A stretch of 64,000 nt of DNA from G963665185 sp049723905 (lineage in GTDB: Bacteria > Desulfobacterota > Desulfovibrionia > Desulfovibrionales > Desulfovibrionaceae), in the NCBI RefSeq assembly GCF_049723905.1, contig NZ_JBJKFD010000001.1, positions 4,464,001-4,528,000 on the forward strand. Direction: 5' to 3'. The notes under the pieces were generated by a model, which ran no database searches, had not been told where the DNA came from, and worked only from the letters and a program-made list of their open reading frames with translations. Position numbers and translations under genes: made by a program. Shown in pieces: positions 9,482 through 16,999 of this stretch. Positions within the stretch are counted from its first letter, which is position 1. Every line of letters begins with the position of its first letter.

Positions 9482-9811
9482 GACGCCTCCGGTATATGAA
9501 TAAGCAGCCTGTTTTCGGCTGAAAGATGCAAAACCCGCCCGTAGGGGAAATGGCGTTGACCTGCACGATGTAGGTGAAACGCGGGGCGGGGAAAAGGAAG
9601 AAACCTTGGCAGCACCTTCCTTTTTCGGCCATGTAGCACGGGGAGGTTGCAAAGTCGAGGGAAGGGCCCTGGGAAAACGCCGCAAGGCCCCGGCTGTCGG
9701 AGGGTTTGGCCTTTTTTTGAGCTCCAAAAAAAGGCCGGGTGAACCCCGGCCTTGTATATGCATCTAAATAAGACATGAATGCTCGATGCCTTAAAACTCA
9801 GGTAGACGACG
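9482..9811 (-). other. Gene-free stretch between acidic protein and small ORF
   Basis: Holds the terminator of the acidic repeat gene (9726-9753) and presumably the promoter of the small protein-ubiE pair. Overlapping reading frames here are low-complexity and lack ribosome sites. Nothing else recognised. Confidence 0.6.
9726..9753 (-). terminator. Intrinsic terminator of acidic repeat protein gene
   Basis: On the minus strand a stem A-A-G-G-C-C-G-G-G pairs with its complement across a short loop and is followed by seven T. It lies about 60 bases after the stop of the acidic repeat gene. Confidence 0.85.
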
Positions 9812-12322
9812 CTACTCTTCGAAGTCTTCCTCCAGGGCCTGGATTTCCTCACGGATGATCCGGGCGGCCGCTTCGGGTATGGCTTGTTCCAGCTCTGCAC
9901 GCACCTCATCCATAATCGAGGACTTGAGCAGGGCGGAGGCCGCGTCGATGCGTTCGGCAACAGCGCTTTCAATTTTGTTTTCGAGCAAGGCTTCCAGGCG
10001 CGGAATCAAGGAACCTTCCAGCCGTTCGGCCAGTCGATCAGCCAGGGCGTCTTCATCCAGCCCTGCGTCGGCCTGCTCTTCGGGAGTCGGCTGGCTGATC
10101 GATTCCAGCCTGCCCTCCACGCTGTTCAGCAGGGCGGAGAAACGATCTTCCAGGGCTTCGAACTGGGTTATTCCCTGTTCCAGCCGGGCAATGCGTTCGG
10201 CCAGCCTGTCCACGTCGCCGTTGGATGCGGGCTGTGGTGCCGCGCTTTCTTCGGCTGGCGCAACCATGGTTTCGACCGCCATGTCTTCCACGGCAAAGGC
10301 TGCCGCTTCATCGGGCATGCCGTCGTCCAGGCCTACCTTGTCCTCGTCCTGACCATCGATCCCTTCAATATCCTGCAGGAAATCGTCGATATCGTTGGAT
10401 GCCTCTTCGTCGTCCTCTGCGGGCAGTACGGTGGGGTCATCCTCCATCTCGTCGAGCATGTCCTGAATGTCTTCGTCCAGGGGCTGCGGAGCTTCGGTAC
10501 TGCCTTCCATGTCCTCAAGAAGGGCGTCTACGTCCGCTTCATCGTCCGCTGCCATGTCGGCAGACTCTTCGGAAGCTATCTCCAGCTCTTGGGAAATGGT
10601 CTCCTGCATGTCCGGCTCGTCCATTCCGTCGAGCTTGTCCTCTTCTTCCGGAATAGGGGCGGAGTGCTCCAACTCGTTCAGAATTTCATCCTGATCAAAC
10701 GTTTCAGGAGCGGACTCCTCTGCAGGTATTTCTTCTGCAGCCGTTTTTTCTAGGGAAAGTTCTTCTACAGAAATTTCTTCCGGGATATCTTCCGGCGTTT
10801 CTGCAACCGCATCGTCCTCTACGGGGGCGGATATATCCTTTGCCGTGTCGAACAGGGCGTCGGCTTCGTTTTGTCCGGCCGGTCCGCTGGGGCCGTTTTC
10901 CAGCTCTCCCAGAATGGCGGCCAGGTCTTCGTCGTCACCCAGGGGCTCGCCCGTATCCTGAACGGTCTCGCCGGCCAGGAATGCGTCGAGCTGATCCTCG
11001 TCTGACAGAGGTTTTTTAGGCTTGGGCATTTCAGGCGCAGCTTCCTGCGTGATGGCAGGCTCTTCCTCCGCGTCTTCTTCCATGGACAGCATGTCGGCCA
11101 TATCGTCCAGGTCGTCCAAATCGCCCAGATCACCCAACCCGTCCAAATCATCGGGCTCACCAGCTTCAGCCACAGCAGCCGGTTCAGGCGCACCTTCGGA
11201 GTCATCTGCCCCAAACAGGTCGTCGAGATCGCCTAAATCGTCGGTGCCCGTGTCGGCCTGCGAGTCGCTTTCACCCAGCAGATCATCCAGGTCATCTAGA
11301 TCGTCCATTGCCGAAATGTCGTCTTCCGCCGTTGCTTCGGCTTCTCCCAACAAGGCGTCCAGATCATCGGGCTGGGCTGTCGCTTCGGGCACTTTGGGGG
11401 ATTCTTCTACGGAATCGACCTCACCCAAGAGGTCATCAAGGTCGTCAAAATCATCGGAACTCTCGTCTGCCTGCTCTGGTTCGCCGAGCAGATCGTCGAG
11501 GTCGCCCATGGCATCCATATCGCCCAGGTCTTCCATGGCTGCCTCGGCGTCGGCCTTATCCGGCGCATCCGAGTCGGCTTCACCCAGCAGATCATCCAGA
11601 TCGTCCAGATCGTCCATAGCATTTTGGGCACCGGAGTTGTCAGGAGCAAGGGCGTCTGCGGGGGGAGGAGTATTGGAAAAATTGTCGTCGCCAGCGTCAT
11701 CCATGTCGGCATCCATGTCGCCAAGGAGGTCGTCCAGTTCGTCACCAGCTCTTCCGATTGCATCGGCATCGGATTGCTGGTCGTCCCCGAGCAGATCGTC
11801 CCCCAGCAAGTCGTCAAGATCGCCGAGGTCGTCCTCTTCGTCCATATCCTCGGCACTCGGGCCGGCATCGAGATCGCCGAGCAGGTCGTCCAGTTCGTCG
11901 TTGGCGCCCTGGTCCGCCGCGCTGGTCTCATTGGAATCGCCAAGCATGGCTTCTATGTCGTTCTGGTTGGGAGTCCTGGCGCTGCCGCCACCGAGGTCGT
12001 CGAGCAAATCGTCAAGGTCGTCGGATTCGTCGGCAACAGGCTGGGGATTCTCGTCATCAATGCTGTCGAGCAGATCGTCCAGACTGCCGTCCTCCATGCT
12101 GGTGGCGGTGCTGTCTCCGGCTTCTGCTTCACCCAGCAGATCGTCGAAAGAAATATCTTCGTCCCCGGCGGACATGTCGTCGTCACCGCCCAGCAGGGCG
12201 TCGAGGTCGTCTGCGGCGTCGGTTGCAGGCTGTTTGCCTGTGGCATCGCCTTCTTCGATGATGTCGGTCAGCTCTATGATGTCGTCATCGAATTCGCTGC
12301 TGTCGGGAGGGGTTGGACACAT
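9812..12322 (-). CDS. Very acidic repeat protein with D-L-D-D-L-L-G motifs and C-terminal coiled coil
   Basis: An 836-residue protein I cannot name. The N-terminus has F-D-D-D-I-I-E-L-T-D-I-I-E-E-G, a motif seen at the start of several deltaproteobacterial proteins. Residues ~35-400 consist of irregularly spaced copies (roughly fifteen) of a short unit close to D-D-L-D-D-L-L-G-(D/E), often doubled, separated by acidic linkers of 10-35 residues. Residues ~400-690 are acidic and Pro/Ala/Glu-rich. The last ~130 residues turn into heptad-like helices (L-A-E-R-I-A-R-L-E-Q, then L-L-E-N-K-I-E-S-A-V-A-E-R-I). No signal peptide or membrane segment is seen. It is a single-gene unit bounded by terminators on both sides. 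It may be a scaffold or docking protein; this is a guess. Confidence 0.85.
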   Translation of the reverse strand: MCPTPPDSSEFDDDIIELTDIIEEGDATGKQPATDAADDLDALLGGDDDMSAGDEDISFDDLLGEAEAGDSTATSMEDGSLDDLLDSIDDENPQPVADESDDLDDLLDDLGGGSARTPNQNDIEAMLGDSNETSAADQGANDELDDLLGDLDAGPSAEDMDEEDDLGDLDDLLGDDLLGDDQQSDADAIGRAGDELDDLLGDMDADMDDAGDDNFSNTPPPADALAPDNSGAQNAMDDLDDLDDLLGEADSDAPDKADAEAAMEDLGDMDAMGDLDDLLGEPEQADESSDDFDDLDDLLGEVDSVEESPKVPEATAQPDDLDALLGEAEATAEDDISAMDDLDDLDDLLGESDSQADTGTDDLGDLDDLFGADDSEGAPEPAAVAEAGEPDDLDGLGDLGDLDDLDDMADMLSMEEDAEEEPAITQEAAPEMPKPKKPLSDEDQLDAFLAGETVQDTGEPLGDDEDLAAILGELENGPSGPAGQNEADALFDTAKDISAPVEDDAVAETPEDIPEEISVEELSLEKTAAEEIPAEESAPETFDQDEILNELEHSAPIPEEEDKLDGMDEPDMQETISQELEIASEESADMAADDEADVDALLEDMEGSTEAPQPLDEDIQDMLDEMEDDPTVLPAEDDEEASNDIDDFLQDIEGIDGQDEDKVGLDDGMPDEAAAFAVEDMAVETMVAPAEESAAPQPASNGDVDRLAERIARLEQGITQFEALEDRFSALLNSVEGRLESISQPTPEEQADAGLDEDALADRLAERLEGSLIPRLEALLENKIESAVAERIDAASALLKSSIMDEVRAELEQAIPEAAARIIREEIQALEEDFEE

Positions 12323-12350
12323 GAGGTACCTCGCCGTGGAACGTTGCTGG

Positions 12351-12378
12351 AAAAAAACGGGGCCGCGGTAGCGGCCCC
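12351..12378 (-). terminator. Intrinsic terminator of cytochrome c3 gene
   Basis: Minus-strand stem G-G-G-G-C-C-G-C / G-C-G-G-C-C-C-C with a four-base loop and a seven-T tail, starting 20 bases after the cytochrome stop. It isolates the cytochrome as a monocistron. Confidence 0.92.
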
Positions 12379-12397
12379 TATGAAAGCCTTTTGGCTG

Positions 12398-12781
12398 CTA
12401 ATTCTTGGGATGGCACTCGGTGCACTTGGTGGGGCCCTTTTTCATGGACTTGTGGCAACCCACGCAGCTCTTCTCGCTCTTGCGTTCATGGAACGCCATG
12501 TAGAAGGAGTCGTCACCCTTCTTGGCTGCGGCGTTGGCATGACAGCCGGAAGCCTGGCAGGGCTGGATGGCACCTGCGCCGTCCCACTTGTGGTGGCAGG
12601 TCTTACAGTCCATGCTGGCGTGGCCCTTGTGCGAAAAAGCAACCGGGGCCTTTGTTACCTTGGCACCTGCGGGAGCCTTGATAACCATGTCTGCGGGAGC
12701 GTCCACTGCGAATACGGCCGGAACCGCGAACAGGCATACGATAGCTGCGCTGATCAGGCTCACGAGCAAAGATTTCCTCAT
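12398..12781 (-). CDS. Periplasmic tetraheme cytochrome c3
   Basis: Electron carrier between periplasmic hydrogenases or formate dehydrogenases and membrane redox complexes in sulfate reducers. From the ATG at 12781 (GGAGG eight bases upstream) the product is 127 residues, with a Sec signal peptide ending near A-V-F-A (about residue 24). Four heme sites are visible: C-K-T-C-H, C-Q-A-S-G-C-H (CX4CH), C-V-G-C-H and C-T-E-C-H. The sixth-ligand histidines F-S-H-K-G-H and the H-H after heme 1 are present. The fourth site is CX2CH rather than the CX4CH of D. vulgaris c3, a variant I recall from the Norway-type c3. It has its own terminator, and its position next to cbiH/cbiG/hemL fits the cycA locus of D. 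vulgaris from memory. Confidence 0.93.
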   Translation of the reverse strand: MRKSLLVSLISAAIVCLFAVPAVFAVDAPADMVIKAPAGAKVTKAPVAFSHKGHASMDCKTCHHKWDGAGAIQPCQASGCHANAAAKKGDDSFYMAFHERKSEKSCVGCHKSMKKGPTKCTECHPKN

Positions 12782-12904
12782 CCTGTCTACCTCCTTACCT
12801 AAAGAACAACAAATTGTAGAACACATTGCATATCAACACCAATTAAGAGAAGGCCATGTCCCGTGTCAAGGCTGATGGGCCTTGCGGACATGCCTGCCCG
12901 TCTC

Positions 12905-13759
12905 TTACGAGGAGCCGAGATCGTACTTTTTATCATAACCTCGGGGGGTAAGCATGCGCAAACCATATTTTGTATCGATTATGCGCGTGGTGCTGTTCCC
13001 TATCACGAGAATGCTCAGCATATCAACAATTGAAGTGTCCAACCGGGCCATGGTGCATACATATACTGACTGGTTTTCACGCGCGGCATTGCGTACCAGC
13101 CCCACAGGTGTTTCCGGATGTATCTGTTTCCCGATGACCTCCAGGGCCTTGTCGAGCTGCCAGTCGCGCCGTTTGGAACGGGGGTTGTACAGAACGATGA
13201 CGAAATCGGCCTTGGCGGCCATTTCCAGACGCAGGGCGATTTTGTCCCACGGGGTGAGGAGGTCGCTCAGGCTGACGACTGCAAAGTCGTGCATGAGCGG
13301 CGCGCCCAACAGGGAGGCTGCGGCAGCCAGGGCCGGAATGCCCGGCACCACGCGTACGTCCATGGCATCCTGCAGGCCGCGGGACTGGACCAGTTCCAGC
13401 ACCAGCCCGGACATGCCGTACACGCCGGAATCGCCGCTGGAAACCACCACGGTGTTCTCCCCGGCAACGGCGAGGTCGATGGCCGCGTTGCAGCGGTCCA
13501 CCTCCTTCATCATGCCGGTGGAAAGCACGTGTTTGCCGTCCAGCAGTTCGGGCGCAATGAGATCGAGATAGGTGGAATAGCCGACAACGGCGTCGGCTTC
13601 GGCGATACTTCGCGTCGCCTCTGGCGCGCAAAGGGCCGGATCGCCCGGGCCCAGCCCGACCACGCTCAGCAGGCCGCAGCCAGCGTTACTCGAGGGCTTT
13701 TGGTCTTGGGGACGATCAATTGTTTGTTCGCGGCCAGAGTCAGGGCGGCGGCTTCGCAT
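12905..13759 (-). CDS. cbiH: Precorrin-3B/cobalt-factor III C17-methyltransferase
   Basis: SAM-dependent ring-contracting methylation in anaerobic cobalamin synthesis. The product (up to 284 residues) has the tetrapyrrole methylase pattern: V-V-G-L-G-P-G-D-P at the start of the fold, G-Y-S-T-Y-L, S-S-G-D-S-G-V-Y-G-M-S-G and V-V-P-G-I-P-A-L-A-A-A. The start is uncertain. The ATG at 13759 gives a 94-base overlap with cbiG and an odd polar 30-residue leader; a GTG at 13663, three bases after the cbiG stop, would begin directly at V-G-L-G-P-G-D. Translational coupling to cbiG is likely either way. Confidence 0.9.
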   Translation of the reverse strand: MRSRRPDSGREQTIDRPQDQKPSSNAGCGLLSVVGLGPGDPALCAPEATRSIAEADAVVGYSTYLDLIAPELLDGKHVLSTGMMKEVDRCNAAIDLAVAGENTVVVSSGDSGVYGMSGLVLELVQSRGLQDAMDVRVVPGIPALAAAASLLGAPLMHDFAVVSLSDLLTPWDKIALRLEMAAKADFVIVLYNPRSKRRDWQLDKALEVIGKQIHPETPVGLVRNAARENQSVYVCTMARLDTSIVDMLSILVIGNSTTRIIDTKYGLRMLTPRGYDKKYDLGSS

Positions 13760-14706
13760 ACGCTTTCAACTCCCATGTGCTGTTGGACCCGGTCGGACGG
13801 GTTGGGCACGTCCACGCCTTGCAGCTTTTCCGGGGGATAAAAAGTGACAGGAACGCCCAGTTCCCGTGCGGCCTCCAAAAGGCCGGGCTCGTCCTGCTTG
13901 GCGTCTATGGAGGCCAGCCCTGCGATGCTGTCCGTATGCAGCCCCTGGGCGGCAAAGACCGTGCGCAGGTGGTCCAGGATTTCCTGGCACGGGGTGTCCC
14001 GCCGGCAGCCGATGCCCACGCTGATATTTTTTGGATGCAGCAGTAAATGGCCGGGCGCGGACGGACGAACACGATAATCCACCCAGACCGCACATGGTGC
14101 ATCGGCAGCCACTGTCTCTGTTGTCGGCTGAAAATATGCGGCAAGGTCCGGGCGCTGTGAAAACTGCAGATGGTCGTCGGGATCGAACAGCGCGGCCTTT
14201 CCGCCGTCCAGCAGGTGGCCGCTGACAAGCTTTACGGCCTGTATGTTGCCGATACCCAGACCTGCCTGCTGTGCCAGCAGATCGATGGCCGGAACCGCCT
14301 GCCTGTCCGTGGCCGTGGTGATGACGGGCTGCGCGCCGACCATGTCGGCAATATCGCGGGCCAGGGCGTTGCCTCCGCCCAGATGACCGCTCAGCAGGCT
14401 GACGCAGAACATGCCGTCCTGATCCATCGCCACCACGCAGGGATCGGTATCCTTGCTTTGAAGATGCGGGGCGATGGCCCGTACGGCAATGCCTGCCGCG
14501 CCCACAAAGATATGGGCCGGATAGTGTGAAAAAGTGGAGGCCAGCAGGTCGCGTATGGATTCGAAAACGATTTCCTCGGGAAATCCCGGTTCGGCGCAAC
14601 GGGCATGCAGATGGACCCGGCCATTTGCCAGACGCCCGATGCGGCGGGCCATGGCGGCTCCCTGGCGGGTGAAGGCATAAATGGCGGGGGAAGTGGATGA
14701 AGGCAT
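13666..14706 (-). CDS. cbiG: Cobalt-precorrin-5A hydrolase
   Basis: Opens the delta-lactone of cobalt-precorrin-5A and releases acetaldehyde. The 346-residue protein (ATG at 14706; a GTG three codons earlier is also possible) has an N-terminal domain with I-F-V-G-A-A-G-I-A-V-R-A-I-A-P, L-S-G-H-L-G-G-G-N and I-T-T-A-T-D, followed by a C-terminal CbiG domain with V-G-I-G-C-R-R-D-T and the A-S-I-D-A-K-Q-D-E-P-G-L motif. These are standard CbiG landmarks. It follows a strong terminator after hemL, so it probably has its own promoter. The other cobalamin genes are not in this window. Confidence 0.92.
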   Translation of the reverse strand: MPSSTSPAIYAFTRQGAAMARRIGRLANGRVHLHARCAEPGFPEEIVFESIRDLLASTFSHYPAHIFVGAAGIAVRAIAPHLQSKDTDPCVVAMDQDGMFCVSLLSGHLGGGNALARDIADMVGAQPVITTATDRQAVPAIDLLAQQAGLGIGNIQAVKLVSGHLLDGGKAALFDPDDHLQFSQRPDLAAYFQPTTETVAADAPCAVWVDYRVRPSAPGHLLLHPKNISVGIGCRRDTPCQEILDHLRTVFAAQGLHTDSIAGLASIDAKQDEPGLLEAARELGVPVTFYPPEKLQGVDVPNPSDRVQQHMGVESVCEAAALTLAANKQLIVPKTKSPRVTLAAAC

Positions 14707-14725
14707 TGTGGTCACCGGAGGTTAC

Positions 14726-14764
14726 AAAAAGGCCCGGAAGTGCACTACGGCACGCTTCCGGGCC
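14726..14764 (-). terminator. Intrinsic terminator downstream of hemL
   Basis: Minus-strand hairpin with a 13-base near-perfect stem beginning G-G-C-C-C-G-G-A-A-G, followed by five T, ten bases after the hemL stop. Confidence 0.88.
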
Positions 14765-14773
14765 GGGGTTGTC

Positions 14774-16042
14774 TTAGGGCTGGAAGGTCTGTGCGGCTTC
14801 CAGGATCTTGGCAAAGTCCTCGTCCGTGTGGGCAAAGGAGGCAAAGGTGCATTCAAAGGCGCTGGGGGCCAGGAATACATCGTTCTCCCGCATGTGGCGG
14901 AAGTACTTGGCGTACATTTCGCTGTCGCCCTTGCTTGCGGAGGCAAAGTCCGTCACCGGGCCTTCGCAGAAGAACAGGGTAAAGACGGAGGCGATCTGGT
15001 TGCAGGTAACGGGCAGGCCCTTGCCGCTCAGGATGGCGGTCAGTTCGACGGCCAGTTTCTTGACGCGGTTTTCCAGGCCTGTGTAGTCCTGCTTGGTGAG
15101 CAGGCGCAAGGTGGCCAGTCCGGCGGCCATGGCAACCGGGTTTCCGGCCAGGGTTCCGGCCTGGTAGACCTCGCCGCAGGGGGCGATACGCTGCATCAGG
15201 TCGGCCCTGCCGCCGTAGGCGCCCACGGGCATGCCACCGCCGATGATCTTGCCCAGGCAGGTCAGGTCGGGCTTCATGCCGAAGCGGCCCTGCGCACCAC
15301 TCAGCCCCAGGCGGAAACCGGTGATGACTTCGTCGAAAATAAGCAGGGATTCGTGTTTTATGGTCAGGTCGCGCAGTCCTTGCAGAAAGCCTTCCTGTGC
15401 CGGGACGCAGCCCATGTTTCCGGCCATGGGTTCCACGATGACGGCGGCAATGTCCTCGCCATGGGTCTTGAACAGTTCGGCCACGGCCTCGACGTCGTTG
15501 TACGGGGCCAGCAGGGTATGGGCCACGGTTTCGGCCGGTACGCCCGGCGTGCCGGGAATGCTCAGGGTGGCGAGGCCGGAACCGGCGCTGGCCAGAAACG
15601 TATCGCTGTGTCCGTGGTAGCCGCCGATGAACTTGACGACCTTGGACTTTCCGGTCACGCCGCGGGCCAAGCGCAGGGCGCTCATGGTGGCTTCGGTGCC
15701 GGAGTTGACCATGCGCACCATGTCCACGGCGGGCATGATGTCCACGATGGTTTTGGCCAGATCTACCTCGTCGCGGCAGGGCGCGCCGAAGCTGCAGCCG
15801 AAATCTACCGCGGCATGGATTGCTTCCGTAACGTAAGGGTGGTTGTGCCCGAGAATCATGGGGCCCCAGGACAGGACCATGTCCACAAGTTCCTGTCCGT
15901 CCACGGTTTCAATGTGCCCCTTGTCCGCACTATCGATGAACAGGGGATTCACGCCCACGGATTTGCAGGCCCGTACCGGGGAATTAACCCCGCCGGGAAT
16001 GTACTTGACGGCTTCGGCAAAAAGAGATTCAGACTGGCTCAT
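14774..16042 (-). CDS. hemL: Glutamate-1-semialdehyde 2,1-aminomutase
   Basis: PLP-dependent conversion of glutamate-1-semialdehyde to 5-aminolevulinate, the C5 route to tetrapyrroles. The 422-residue protein has the HemL N-terminus (P-G-G-V-N-S-P-V-R-A), N-S-G-T-E-A-T-M-S-A, the cofactor-binding D-E-V-I-T-G-F-R and the lysine site in L-G-K-I-I-G-G-G-M-P. Its start overlaps the end of the ahbA/B gene by 14 bases, so the two form an operon that supplies heme precursor and converts siroheme. The terminator at 14726-14764 closes it. Confidence 0.96.
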   Translation of the reverse strand: MSQSESLFAEAVKYIPGGVNSPVRACKSVGVNPLFIDSADKGHIETVDGQELVDMVLSWGPMILGHNHPYVTEAIHAAVDFGCSFGAPCRDEVDLAKTIVDIMPAVDMVRMVNSGTEATMSALRLARGVTGKSKVVKFIGGYHGHSDTFLASAGSGLATLSIPGTPGVPAETVAHTLLAPYNDVEAVAELFKTHGEDIAAVIVEPMAGNMGCVPAQEGFLQGLRDLTIKHESLLIFDEVITGFRLGLSGAQGRFGMKPDLTCLGKIIGGGMPVGAYGGRADLMQRIAPCGEVYQAGTLAGNPVAMAAGLATLRLLTKQDYTGLENRVKKLAVELTAILSGKGLPVTCNQIASVFTLFFCEGPVTDFASASKGDSEMYAKYFRHMRENDVFLAPSAFECTFASFAHTDEDFAKILEAAQTFQP

Positions 16043-16541
16043 TGTACCCTTCCTCGTCCTCGCAGAAGTAGATCATGGAGGTTTTTTTCAGTTCACGTAC
16101 GCTTTCAAGAATGTCGAATTGCTGGATGCCCGTCTCCTCTACAAGCTCCTCGGCAACACGCAGGCAGTCGCCCGGGTCTTTGCCGTGGATCATTGTGTAG
16201 AAGTTGTACGGCCAGTCCATACAGTTGCGGCGTACGTAGCAATGGGAAATTTCCGGCCGGGCCGAGAAGATGCGTCCGGTTTCGTCCAGGTCTATGCCTT
16301 CTTCGGCAAACCAGGCGACCATGGCGTTGTGTCCGTACCCGGCCTTCTGGTGGCGCAGGGTGGCCCCAAAGCGGCGGATGACCTTATCGTCCTTGAGCTG
16401 TTTGACCAGAGAGAGGATTTCCTCTTCTTCCAGCCCCACCTGTGCGGCGATGTCGGCAAATGGAGTGGCCGTGTCGGGCAGGTTGCGCTGCATGATGGCC
16501 AGGGCCTTTTTCTGCTTGTCGGTAAAATTGAGATTTCCCAT
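16029..16541 (-). CDS. Siroheme decarboxylase subunit (AhbA/AhbB; Lrp/AsnC-like)
   Basis: Decarboxylates siroheme to 12,18-didecarboxysiroheme in the alternative heme pathway of sulfate reducers. The 170-residue protein (ATG at 16541) has an N-terminal helix-turn-helix (F-A-D-I-A-A-Q-V-G-L-E-E) and the conserved R-R-F-G-A-T-L-R-H-Q-K-A-G-Y followed by N-A-M, which marks AhbA/B rather than true AsnC regulators. A second domain runs to the acidic C-terminus. Overlap with hemL supports the heme role. A or B cannot be told apart by eye, and the partner subunit is not in the window. A TTG 36 bases upstream is a poorer start. Confidence 0.86.
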   Translation of the reverse strand: MGNLNFTDKQKKALAIMQRNLPDTATPFADIAAQVGLEEEEILSLVKQLKDDKVIRRFGATLRHQKAGYGHNAMVAWFAEEGIDLDETGRIFSARPEISHCYVRRNCMDWPYNFYTMIHGKDPGDCLRVAEELVEETGIQQFDILESVRELKKTSMIYFCEDEEGYNEPV

Positions 16542-16587
16542 GGCCGGGGTGATACCTTGTGGGGGGGGATTTCGCAACCCAGGGACG

Positions 16588-16750
16588 GGCTGTTTACAAA
16601 AGGAATAAGAGCGTTGTCGTTTTAAAGAAATATTCCAGCATATGTCCGTAACTACTTGTCGAACTTATGTTTTTCTCGTGAGACCTGAGTCCTTTGGGGG
16701 CCTGCGCCTCTGTACGCAACCTGCCGGATTATACTTTGTAATTATTCCGA
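16588..16750 (+). repeat. Dispersed ~165-bp intergenic repeat, copy A (diverged)
   Basis: Matches copies at 27973-28140 and 35889-36050 along its length: start G-G-C-T-G-T-T-T-A-C-A-A-A-A-G-G, a central A-G-C-G-T-(T/C)-G-T block, the segment ending in T-T-A-T-G-T-T-T-T-T, and the end C-A-A-C-C-T-G-C-C-G-G followed by a small hairpin around T-A-C-T-T-T-G-T-A-A-T. It is the most diverged of the three. All three are in the same orientation. Confidence 0.7.
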
Positions 16751-16770
16751 GAAAACCGACTGAAAAAATA

Positions 16771-16926
16771 TTGACTTCCGCTCCCTGGTGACTAACTTGA
16801 AAATAGACCTGGAGCGCAGGTACGGTTGGTTCGGCGGGAGAATCAACATAAAGAGAATTGATAAGGCCGCAAGGCCTATTTAAAAAAGGGTTCTTGGACC
16901 ACCAGCTTACGGCGCTCCGGGTTTTT
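16771..16926 (+). ncRNA. Candidate structured small RNA
   Basis: A promoter-like TTGACT, 16 bases, TAACTT (16771-16798) precedes a long hairpin: G-G-A-G-C-G-C (16811-16817) pairs with G-C-G-C-T-C-C (16912-16918), with partial pairing further in and a nested A-G-G-C-C-G-C-A-A-G-G-C-C-T hairpin (16864-16877). Five T follow at 16922-16926, and a second terminator follows at once. No known RNA family was recognised. It is antisense to nothing and lies between two minus-strand operons. Confidence 0.4.
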
Positions 16927-16930
16927 CATT

Positions 16931-16976
16931 GGCCGGAAGCCATCCCCAGACGGGAAGGCTTCCGGCCTTTTCTTTT
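16931..16976 (+). terminator. Strong plus-strand terminator with no upstream plus-strand protein gene
   Basis: Stem G-G-C-C-G-G-A-A-G-C-C (16931-16941) with G-G-C-T-T-C-C-G-G-C-C (16957-16967), then TTTTCTTTT. The T tract is only on the plus strand, so it ends a plus-strand transcript, most simply the candidate RNA just before it. It could also stop bio-operon transcription weakly on the minus strand, but there is no T run in that direction. Confidence 0.8.
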
Positions 16977-16999
16977 GGGGGCCATTTTTTTTGGCGTTT

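Larger units (their letters stand above)
16542..16999 (+). other. Gene-free stretch between ahb-hemL and bioB
   Basis: Contains one copy of the dispersed repeat (16588-16750), then a candidate plus-strand structured RNA with promoter-like sequence (16771-16926), then a strong plus-strand terminator (16931-16976). No protein-coding frame is convincing. Confidence 0.7.

Noticed and set aside
11022..12371. Serine/arginine-rich plus-strand frame opposite the acidic repeat gene
   Set aside because: It is the complement of the Asp/Leu repeats and has no independent support.
12905..14715. Cobalamin riboswitch ahead of cbiG/cbiH
   Set aside because: No B12-box-like conserved segment was seen in the short gap after the hemL terminator.
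16029..16541. AsnC/Lrp transcription regulator
   Set aside because: The R-R-F-G-A-T-L-R-H motif and the hemL overlap indicate a siroheme decarboxylase subunit.
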